Source: Sanchytrium tribonematis (taxonomy: Eukaryota > Sanchytriomycota > Sanchytriomycetes > Sanchytriales > Sanchytriaceae). Taken from it: 15,108 bases of DNA. Both the position numbers and the translations under genes were made by a program. Shown here piece after piece: positions 6,239 to 14,670 of this stretch. The notes below the pieces were generated by a model. It made no database searches and was not told where the DNA came from. It was given only the letters and a program-made list of their open reading frames with translations. Every line of letters begins with the position of its first letter. The first letter of the stretch is position 1. The DNA is taken from contig JADGIG010000156.1 of NCBI GenBank assembly GCA_018985235.1, forward strand, positions 1 through 15,108. Direction: 5' to 3'.

Positions 6239-7233
6239 GTGGAAAGTGTTTTAATGCATATTTGACTGTACCAATTATTGCGCCTAATTGAACACGGTCA
6301 GTTGATCCTTGCCCGATATTACCCTCAATTTTACCAAAACTTTCTAAGATGTAGGATTTCTGTGAGTAGTCCATTTTTTCTAGTAAAAATCTATCGAAAA
6401 GCCTCTGAAAAACACCTAGGAGCAGGTAACCTCTTGACTTCATTAAAGAATGGACATCTAAATAAGTTGTTATTACGAGAATACGCGGATGTGAAGTCTT
6501 TGGTTATAATGTTTAAGTAAATTTCTTCAAGATGGTCCTCATTTGGCAGTCCCATCATCTCATAAACATCTTCTACTGCTATGAATTTATCTCTGATGCA
6601 CAGTCCTTGTAAAACATTTAAGATACACCGCATATCGCCCTGGCTTACTTTTATAAGTGCATCGGTGGCATCATTAGCAATACTTATTTTCTCATTCACG
6701 CAAACTTCTTTAAGCTTTTGTTTTATGTCTGTGCTCTCTAGTGGCATAAAGCGGAATCTGGTACATCTACTTTGTAAAGCGGGAATTATTTTGGAGGAGA
6801 AATTGCAAATCAAAATAAAACGAACATTTGATGTATATTGCTCAATAATACGCCTCAGAGCTCCTTGAGCCACCTGAGTTAAATGATCAGCTTCGTCCAA
6901 AATGATCAATTTATAAGGCTTTCCAAAAGCTTTAGTTCCACTAAATTCTTTAATTCTTTCACGAACAACATCTATACCACGATCATCACTAGCATTCAAT
7001 TCTAGTACGTAAGGTGCCATATTATTGCCGTATATTCTGCGAGCGATGTTGATGGCCATTGTAGACTACATGAATTATATAACTACCTTTCCTGTACCAG
7101 CTGTACCGTAAAACAAAAGATGAGGCAGGCTATTTTTGGAAAGGAATCTTTGGATTGTCGCCAATATGTCATCTTGGGAAATAATGGTGTCCAAGGAAGT
7201 TGGACGGTATTTCTCGACAAATGGTAAACTCAT
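6234..7233 (-). CDS. RFC3: Replication factor C small subunit, RFC3 (yeast) / RFC5 (human) orthologue, three exons
   Basis: AAA+ subunit of the clamp loader that places PCNA on DNA. Exons 7233-7087, 7065-6477 and 6457-6234 give 319 aa. Exon 1 begins MSLPFVEKYRPTSLDTIISQ, the RFC box, and ends at the Lys of Walker A (GTAGTGK); exon 2 supplies the next residues STM. Walker B is LIILDEADHL, followed by ALRRIIEQYTSNVRFILICN (sensor 1) and the SRCTRFRF arginine-finger motif (SRC) typical of small subunits. LELNASDDRGIDVVR and the ending GSTDRVQLGAIIGTVKYAL place it with Rfc3/RFC5. The Walker A differs slightly from the usual GPPGTGKT (TA for PP, S for T), but the lysine and hydroxyl residue remain. 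The TAA stop is part of AATAAA and lies 5 nt before the IF3-like ATG. Confidence 0.95.
6458..6476 (-). other. 19-nt spliceosomal intron 2 of RFC3
   Basis: Reads gtaataacaacttatttag. Excision gives ...DFTSAYS-H-VHSLMKSRGYLLLGVFQRL, the expected C-terminal collar-domain continuation; the His codon is split after its first base (phase 1). AACAAC or ACTTAT may supply the branch A. Confidence 0.93.
7066..7086 (-). other. 21-nt spliceosomal intron 1 of RFC3
   Basis: Begins gtagttata and ends tcatgtag. It is the only intron here not 19 nt long. It is phase 0 and a multiple of three, but contains in-frame TAA and TAG, so retention still terminates translation. It interrupts Walker A exactly between Lys49 and Ser50. 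ATAAT is a plausible branch site. Confidence 0.93.
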
Positions 7234-7248
7234 ACAAGAACGGAGAAA

Positions 7249-9265
7249 TTAAGCAACATATTTATATAAATTCATATCCGATGTATCACGCACTAAGTAA
7301 TCTCTTTCAATCAAGTTGTTTATACGAGTTTTGAATAGCGTATTGTCTAGTGGAAACTTTAAGTCTAGAATTGTTTGATTAAACAGGTCATCATGGGAAA
7401 TACATTTCCTGGATTTCATTAGGCGGACGATAACAGCTTCCACTTGATGTTGTCGATCTTGAAAAACCTTGGCTTTAGTCTCTGCATCCTCTTTAACAGT
7501 CTCTTTCAGAGCCATATTCGCTAACGAAATCCTGACTAGTTTATGCGTAAAATTTAAATTTAAGCTATAAACCTCGGTAGAATCATACATAGGAGGCTAT
7601 ATAAAATGGAAATACGTTATTTGAGGATAGCAATATCTGGACTTTTGAATTTAGTAAACTAGAAAGAGTGCTGCAAAGATCGAAATGTTCCATTTCCAGC
7701 TCAATCTGAAGACTCTCGAACGAGGCACTTTGGCGATTTCCAATAATTATTAGCACGGAAGCCTGTAACGTATTGCATATTAATTCCTTCTTACCAAGTG
7801 GGAACTCGCTGGACAAGACACAGCGTGATAAAAGAGGAACTAAATGTAGTGCTTTTCGCTTGTTTCTATCAGTATAAAAATCGGTAAATCTTCTGTAAGT
7901 ATCTGACAACGGTTCTGGTAGATTGATTTTACTTTGAGGATATGTAGGCCACTTGGAAGAAGTTAAAATTTGACAGCTAAAATCAAACTCAGCAATATGC
8001 TTGGCTCTTCCAAGGGCTAGAAAAGATGCTGATTCTTCTATGCTGGTAGAGATATCCTTAAACATTTCTGAAAGAGGATCTGATCCAATTTCCTCTTTTA
8101 CATAATTCACAATAATTCTTTCATAATCTACACTTACGCTTTTTTGAAGCAGCAATCTTCGGGCTAGAGACACTTTATAGAAAGCTATGTATATATCCTT
8201 TTCGGATATGCATCTAAAAAATAAAATGGTTTTTTTCGCAAAACTTTCAAAAGTTGTTTTATCTAATAAAAGTGGGTGCTGACCTCTCATTACTGCGTCA
8301 ACGTACTTGACAAGAAGTTCAGAAACTGGTTTACCATTTCTCTGTCTATTTACGTAAATTTCAAGCCCCTTTTTGTAATGTGGGATCCAATTGATGTTTT
8401 TTGGTAAAATTTTTTGACATTTTGAAATTAGATCCATCCATTGGAAAATGACTTGATTATCCAATAAGTCTACAATTATTGAGGATTGCGCCTTGATATA
8501 ATTTTCAAGTATCTTACCAAATTTGGGGAAAATTTTTGACTCATCAATCAATAGAAATAGAAATTCACGTTGACTCTCTTGCAATCGAAATAAATCATTA
8601 AAGTGGCTTTCAATAAAATTGAGTCTCTGCTCAAATAGACATTCTCTTAATAAGTTTCTGACCTCGCACTTAATGTCGTGATAAAATTCAATTGCAACTT
8701 TCTCTTCTATTTCAAATGATTTTTGAATGCATTCTAAAAACTCTTTAATTGAATAGGGATTAGACTGATTAATGTATATGTTGTGTAAATTTGCCAAAAC
8801 ATGATTATTAAAAGATACTGTTAGTCTTAATTTTCCAAACATGCGAACAGATTCTAACGACTTATTATCGACAAAATACTCGATTATAGGATTGGGCAAA
8901 ATATTTCTATATATCATTATTAATTCCGTATAAATATTTCGTTGCTTACTATTCATATAGGCTAAACAAGTCGAAATTACCTTGACTTTTTCTTCATATT
9001 TAGCAAAACTCTGACAATTTTTAGCGTTTAATGTTTGCACATAATTTGAGCATTGGACAAATGTCCAATTATAGAGCTCGTCTTCTTTGTGAAATAAAAC
9101 AAGCTCTTTGACCAAAAGATATGATTCATGGCCATTGTACCCTATATTTTTAATAATATTAGATATAGATTCTTTCACCTTTTCCAGTGAGTCCTCTACA
9201 TAGTTGCTGTCAACTTCTGGCATGGCAGTAAAATTGATTTTAATCTGTTTTCTTTTACTTAGCAT
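7249..9265 (-). CDS. Cullin (closest to CUL4), scaffold of a cullin-RING ubiquitin ligase, two exons
   Basis: Exons 9265-7616 and 7596-7249 give 665 aa. The N-terminal half (about 1-330) is helical cullin-repeat sequence with little identity; from there the cullin-homology region is clear: LLVKYVDAVMRGQHPLLLDKTTFESFAKKTILFFRCISEKDIYIAFYKVSLARRLL, then EMFKDISTSIEESASF and LTSSKWPTYPQSKINLP. Exon 2 encodes the winged-helix B and neddylation site: KETVKEDAETKAKVFQDRQ, then VIVRLMKSRK, with K611 as predicted NEDD8 acceptor, ending IERDYLVRDTSDMNLYKYVA. KETV...VFQDRQ and LKFPL favour CUL4 over CUL1/CUL3, but N-terminal divergence leaves the paralogue open. I chose the ATG at 9265; the frame runs 12 bp further to a TTG. 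It starts 26 bp from VPS36 (divergent) and stops 15 bp before the RFC3 ATG. Confidence 0.93.
7597..7615 (-). other. 19-nt spliceosomal intron in the cullin gene
   Basis: Reads gtatttccattttatatag. Removal joins LLSSNN to PPMYDSTEVYSLNLNFTHKLVRI (phase 0), restoring the strand leading into the neddylation domain. Retention shifts the frame to a TGA. The branch site is weak (TTTTAT). Confidence 0.93.
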
Positions 9266-9291
9266 CTCCACTCGCAAAACACAGGAGTAAG
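9266..9291. promoter_or_regulatory. 26-bp divergent gap between cullin and VPS36 starts
   Basis: A 26-bp spacer with CTCC near the cullin side and GGAG near the VPS36 side (also ACTC and GAGT), a loose inverted repeat. No TATA box is seen. It must act as, or be part of, a shared bidirectional promoter. Confidence 0.4.
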
Positions 9292-10251
9292 ATGGAATTT
9301 GCTTTCAATCCAGGTTTTTTGGAGTCCAAAATCAAGCTTGAAGGTAGAGAGCGTATTATTCTCCAGGCGGATAACGTTGGCTTATATAATCAAGAAGAAA
9401 GACTCTATGATCATGACAAGGGAACAATTTGTTTAAGTAATTTTTGTATCTATTGGCAAAATGAAGTCAAATGTATTGCGTTCTACTTAGAACAGATAAC
9501 CCACGTTGATTATTCGCCAAATTTGTTCCTGAGGCATGCAAAAATCAAAATTTATTTCGGAGATAGATTTTTACAATTATCTTTCAGGGGTGCTAAGGAA
9601 GATGGGGTCATCATGTTTGGCGAATTAAAAATAGCACTAAACAAAAGGGAATGGGCCCTTTTAGGTGGTTTACAATTTATATTGATTACTAAAAAAGCCA
9701 CCTTTGATAATGCAAAAGATTTAATGAACGATGCACTATCTGGAATTGATTTGCTGCAAGAGAAAGCAGATAAATTGCTTGAGCTTTTCAAAGATCGTCC
9801 TCATTTTTTCGATACGTCGCAAAGAACGGATAATTTAGATTCAAAAATTCAAATATTAATTAAAAAGTCACTTAAATCTTCGCAGATCGTTCCACTAATT
9901 GATCTGTATTATGCCATAAATCGTTCAGATCAATATAATATGACTTCCCCAAAAGAATTTTTAGAAAGCATTTTGTTTTTGCAGTCAAAAAATGAATTGG
10001 TTTTCAGAAGGCTTGAAGGGAGCGGTATGGTACAGTCGATAGATTTTACTGACGATATGTTTAGCGCGACTGTAATCTCTCTTTTGGAGAAGCATGAGAG
10101 TGTTGATGCTCATCTCGTTGCAACTATAATTAATCTTGACTTGGCATCGACTTTTCAAATGATGGATTATATTTGCGCCTCTTATCAAAAAATTGTCAAA
10201 GATGAGAATATCGAAAATTGTAGGTTTTTTTTAAACTCCGAATTTATTTGA
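9292..10251 (+). CDS. VPS36: ESCRT-II subunit VPS36 (EAP45)
   Basis: 319 aa in one exon. Residues about 1-120 form the GLUE (PH-like) domain: the start FAFNPGFLES, then IILQADNVGLYNQEERLYDHDKGTICLSNFCIYW, then a KIKIYFGDRFLQLSFRGAKEDG strand, matching VPS36 order. GLUE binds phosphoinositides and, in animals, ubiquitin. No NZF zinc fingers, such as those inserted in the yeast GLUE domain, are present. Residues about 130-319 form the helical hairpin and two winged helices: VPLIDLYYAINRSDQYNMTSPKEFLESILFLQ, then LVFRRLEGSGMVQSID, then ENCRFFLNSEF. ESCRT-II sorts ubiquitinated membrane proteins into multivesicular bodies. The ATG at 9292 is the first codon after the 26-bp gap from the divergent cullin ATG. 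The stop lies 9 bp from the convergent ROCK stop. Confidence 0.93.
   Translation: MEFAFNPGFLESKIKLEGRERIILQADNVGLYNQEERLYDHDKGTICLSNFCIYWQNEVKCIAFYLEQITHVDYSPNLFLRHAKIKIYFGDRFLQLSFRGAKEDGVIMFGELKIALNKREWALLGGLQFILITKKATFDNAKDLMNDALSGIDLLQEKADKLLELFKDRPHFFDTSQRTDNLDSKIQILIKKSLKSSQIVPLIDLYYAINRSDQYNMTSPKEFLESILFLQSKNELVFRRLEGSGMVQSIDFTDDMFSATVISLLEKHESVDAHLVATIINLDLASTFQMMDYICASYQKIVKDENIENCRFFLNSEFI
10243..10248 (-). terminator. AATAAA downstream of the ROCK stop, inside VPS36 coding sequence
   Basis: The minus strand reads TCAAATAAATTC, 12 bases after the ROCK TAG and antisense to the last VPS36 codons. If used, the ROCK 3' UTR is antisense to VPS36. Confidence 0.4.
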
Positions 10252-10260
10252 TGACGAATG

Positions 10261-13200
10261 CTACGACAAAACGAACGAACCTCGTTTTGTATTTTCGAGC
10301 TCATAACCTTCATAAAGTCTTCGATAATAATCGAGACCCCTCATCCACATGTTTTTTTCCTCTATTGTATTAGTAAAAAAGTATAAAGTATTTGCATTTT
10401 GAAGGTTTTTGACATCGTGACAGGTCAAAGAAACTAGTTTCTGACATTCTGGATGGACGATCATGCGACATGGTTCGCATTGGCTGATCTGGACCGGATT
10501 TCCAGAGATGAGTTCCAAACAAAGCTCGCAAATTACCTCTTGTTTTATGTAACCTTCTTTGAAGTAGTGTCCATTTTCTGGAATTTTAGCAGAATCTAAT
10601 TCCTGAATGGAAGCTAATACATTATCATTCTAAATTATCATTATCTACCTCTTTTTTCCATTTTTCCAGTTCCAGCCTCAAGTGAGCCAGTCTTTTTAAA
10701 GAGTTTTGCAATTCTTTGTTAAGATCATCGCCAGATTTCTTCCAAAAATTGGCGTTCGTCATTTTTTTGACGCCTTGTATGAATTGCTCTTCCCTTTCAA
10801 TTGCTTTTTCTACTTTTTCTATATAGGATACATGTTGGCTAGTTTTTTCCTCGATTTCTGCATCAGGATCTTTTTCTAAAATCGCCGATATTTCTTGGTG
10901 GAGATTCTGAATTAATTCTCTAGCTTTCTCAAGCTCCCCCAAGACAGCTGGCCTTGCACCTTCTGCTGCAAATTTTAGGTATTTTTCTGCAGCTAACTGC
11001 ATTCTTTCTTCTGCAGCCAATCGTCTCTTCAATTGTAGCAATTTTTGACCGCTATTTAATTTTCCCGGAGCAAGGTTAGCGATGCTATCTTTTTGCGTTG
11101 CAACACCAGGAAGCTTCATAAATTGTATCTTGAGTCCCACTTCAAATTCCTTTTGAGAAATTCCGCCAAGGTCATGGTAGTTAACATGCCCAACAACAAA
11201 GATTTCAGATTTCATATCAGACAAAACCATTCCTTTGCCTTCATCATTAAGATCCTTTTCCCTTTCGTACCCCCAAATCTGAAAGTCCTTAAGCACCAAA
11301 AACTTTTTCTTAAGTCCCTTGTTGATCTTTTCGGCTTTAGGACAATGAACCCATCCTCTTAGAAACAATTCGCCTTTGGGATCAACTGTTATGCTAGCAG
11401 AGACAGTCAATTTTTTCTTTGGCTTTGTTACTAGCGGAGATTTAATTGCACTCTGAATCTCATAGCTAGATCTTCTCCGCTCGTTGTTTCTGGGATTCAA
11501 TCTTGTAGGTTGTTCTTCCGCCATCATGAAGAGCTGATTAACATCATTATCTTGCGATTCCGTAAATTTTTGATTCATAATTGAATTGGAGTCCTGAGAA
11601 GTTTTGCCTTCCAATTCTTTTATTCTTTTATTAGCTTGTTCAAGTTGTTGCAAGAGCTCTCTTATTTCTCCTCTTTCCCTCTTCCCAGATGTAATTGTTT
11701 TATCTTTGGATGTTTTATTTTCTTTCTCTAAAGCTGATAATCTTAGAAAAAGTCCTTCCTGCTCGGAATACATCGCGTCAGCCCTTCGTTTTTCAGCATC
11801 TCTCGCATGGATTAGCTCTATAATTCGCTTTTCATTGTTTTCAAAATCTGATTTTATTTTCAAAAAATCAGCGTTCACAATTTTGAGGTCTTCTGATAAT
11901 TTCGAAATTTCAGAGTCTTGAAATCTCACAAATTCGTCTTTTGATTTAACTACTCTATTTAAATCTTCTATGTTATTTTCTAGCTCAAAGTTTTGAGTGT
12001 CTTTTTCGGCCAGTTTTGCTTTGATTATCAAAATTTCTTTATCCTTGGATCTCAGTCTCTCCTCAAACTCATGTCTTATTTTTGTTTCGTTATTGGTGTT
12101 ATGTTTCAATGAATGAATTTCCTTTTGTAAAATGTTTTTTTCCGATTTTAGCGTTTCTAAGAATTGTGCTAGCTCATCTCTATCCTTAGATATTTTTTCA
12201 AGTCTTTCATTCAGCTCTTTGTACAAAAATTCCTTCATCGAAAAGTCATTTTGCACCATTATTAAGTTCTGACGTTCATCCTTTAATGCTGCTTCTTTTT
12301 CTATTATTAATTTTTCCAAATCTAGTCTTATAGATTGCTGGGCCTTCAATTTGTCTTCCAGCATTCTAATGTCGGCTTGAAGTCCACTCTTTTGTGACTC
12401 TGACTTTGATAATAGACGCACCATAGCTTCCTTTTCGTCCTCGCTTGATCTTAACTTTTCAGCAAGGCTGTCTATTTTGCTTCTAAAATGTTGGTCCTCG
12501 TTTTCTACTTTTTGAGAATTTTTGTCTTCAGATGCCTTTTGAGTCAATAATTGCATTATTTGATCTTCAAGGCTTTTGTTTTTTGCCTTGAATTCTTCCA
12601 ACTTTAAAACTTGGTTTCTGGACTCGTGTTCAACCATCGCTAATTTCTTTTCTAATTCAAATTTCGAGCCGAGAAGATTTTCCAATTCGATTGTTTTCTT
12701 TTCAAACGATTCTCTGAGACTTTTGTTTTCGTCCGATTGAGAAAGGTTGAGAGTCTCAACTGTTAAAATTTTTTGCTCTAATTCCGCTGTAAGCTTAGAA
12801 GAATTAAAAAACTTTGTATTTAATTCGGAAAGTTCAGTCAGCAATTTGTCTTTTATCTGGACTTCCTCTGAAAGTCTAAATCTCAACTTTTCGAATTCTC
12901 CATTAGAATCTGAGCTTTCAGACATTACCTTTAAAATCTTTTTGCGCTCGTCATCCAATTCTAAATCTCTTTGTTTTAAAACGAGTTCCAGACTGTCTAA
13001 TTGAATTTTAGTTGTCTCATATGATCTATTCGCTTCTCTGAATTTATTTTCGACATCGTCCTTCTCCGCTTTAAGAGATTTGATGATTTTCTCCAGCTCC
13101 GCAATTTTAACGTGATTTCTGTCTAAAAAAGCAACCATATCTTTGAGTTCTTTTCTTGATTCCTTTAGCGACTTGTCAAGTTTCTCTTTTTCTGCAATGA

Positions 13201-14609
13201 TATCCTGCAAATCTTTAGAAGACTTTTGAGCCTTTTCGACTTCCTTTTTCAAATTTGAAATTTCTGAAGAAATTTGCGCATTTAATAACTGCAGTTCTGT
13301 AATCTCTTGATTTTTTGACTCTAATTCCTTATTATTGCCATTATGTCTTGGCAAATCCGGCAATCCAAGAGTTATCCGGGAGTCATTAAGCATGTTTCCA
13401 CGATTGAAATAGAAACCGATGAAAGGTAGTTGAATCCCAACTTGGGGCTTACCTCTTTGAAGGTCTTGTCCTAGAATTTCATCGTCAAACTCAGGAAAGT
13501 TGGATGTGTCATCTTCTGATTCTAAATTTGGTATGAACGGTGGCTTCATATTGCGAATATTTTTAAAGTCCAATTTCCTAAAAAAAGGATGCTTCCTTAT
13601 CTCTTCTGCACCGTTTCTTCCTAATCGTTTCTCTGCAGGAAGCAATAGCTTAAACAATAGATCTTTTAATTCTGTTGAGAGAGTAACATCCTCTGGCCAT
13701 TGTAATGAATTTGGAGAGCTCATAATTCTACCATATGTGGTGCTTAAATTTTCTGCGTAAAAAGGAGGGTCTCCGCAAACAATTTCATACAGGATTGTAC
13801 CGAAAGACCACCAATCGCACTCCTTACCGTATGATGTATTACCATCCTGAGCTTTCAATATTTCCGGGCAAATGTAATCAGGAGTCCCAACTGATATCTT
13901 TGAACGACACTTGCCATCGGAATCGAGTTGAATGGCCGCCCCAAAATCCGCCAATTTGATATGCCCATTTTTTTTAATTAGAATATTGTGTGGTTTAAGA
14001 TCTCTATGTATAAAGTTCATGTTGTGCAATTCTTCTAAAGCAAGTAAAATTTCAGCGCCGTAAAATCTGGCAACATCTTCTGTATTCATATTCTGAAAAG
14101 CTTCATTTTCCAATAAATTTATAAGGTCTCCTCCAGGAATATATTCCATAACTAGGTATAAATTTCCCGCATCTTGAAATGCTGCCATTAAAGTTGTAAT
14201 CCATTCACATTCTTTTCCTTTTGCCATGACATTTCTTTCTTCAAAATAAAATACGTTTTCCTGTCTTAAGACTATTTGCTTATTGAGTGTTTTCAAAGCA
14301 TACAATTGCTTGTCAACTTTAGATCTTATAAGGGAAACTGTTCCAAAAGCTCCTTGAGCTAAAATTTTGATAAATTCATAATCTTGCAAACCAACTCGAA
14401 GCTCTTGTATTCTTTTAACCGCAGGTCCAACTAAATTAGTATATTATACATTTTTGAACAAATTTTTGAGTGTGGTCTGATTTAATATGCTGAAAGTCTT
14501 CATATAAGGCTGTTAACGCGTCAATTAAAGCTTCAAGGTGAATTGGAGGATCTTGCAATGGATTGTCTTCATAAATTTGTTTCTTTATGGTTTCTATTCG
14601 TGTTTCCAT
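10261..14609 (-). CDS. ROCK-type Rho-associated protein kinase, three exons
   Basis: Exons 14609-14450, 14430-10649 and 10629-10261 give 1436 aa. Residues 1-70: HLEALIDALTALYEDF...VKRIQELRVGLQDYE, as in the ROCK N-terminal dimerisation region. Kinase at about 71-338: Gly loop AQGAFGTV, K100, E117, HRD D197, DFG D215, VGTPDYICPE, then DTSNF and the hydrophobic motif QLPFIGFYF (about 387-395). Coiled coil at about 415-1000. PH first half at about 1073-1160 (FLRGWVHC...KKKFLVL). HR1-like helices at about 1177-1245 and more helix to 1314. C1 finger in exon 3 fits HX12CX2CX13CX2CX4HX2CX7C exactly (H1335, C1348, C1351, C1365, C1368, H1373, C1376, C1384). PH second half at about 1385-1424 (LYFFTNTIEEKNMWMRGLDYY). 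A PH domain split by C1 is the ROCK hallmark; MRCK would show CNH. The ATG at 14609 directly follows an in-frame TGA. Confidence 0.93.
10630..10648 (-). other. 19-nt spliceosomal intron 2 of the ROCK gene
   Basis: Reads gtagataatgataatttag (phase 0). Removal joins ...LEKWKKE to NDNVLASIQELDSAK and makes the C1 zinc finger and second PH half part of the protein. If retained, the mRNA stops within ten codons, losing both. GATAAT is the likely branch site. Confidence 0.94.
14431..14449 (-). other. 19-nt spliceosomal intron 1 of the ROCK gene
   Basis: Reads gtataatatactaatttag, with a perfect yeast-like TACTAAT branch heptamer whose last A is only a few bases from the AG. Removal joins HTQKFVQK-F-GPAVKRIQELRVGLQDYEF (phase 1), continuous with the ROCK N-terminal helix and kinase. 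Confidence 0.94.
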
Positions 14610-14670
14610 TCAATGATGATTTGTGGCTTGAGAGTTTTAGTGCCAAGATTTTATCAAAATTCCAACAAAT

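Noticed and set aside
11093-13959. Several plus-strand open frames of 74-105 codons opposite the ROCK gene
   Set aside because: All are antisense shadows of the kinase and coiled coil. They are rich in Ser/Phe/Leu because they mirror Lys/Glu/Asn codons, and none has a domain pattern.
335-14609. Sequencing frameshifts as the explanation for split frames
   Set aside because: All seven breaks are solved by removing a GT...AG segment of 19 or 21 nt with a plausible branch site. Random indels would not give this.
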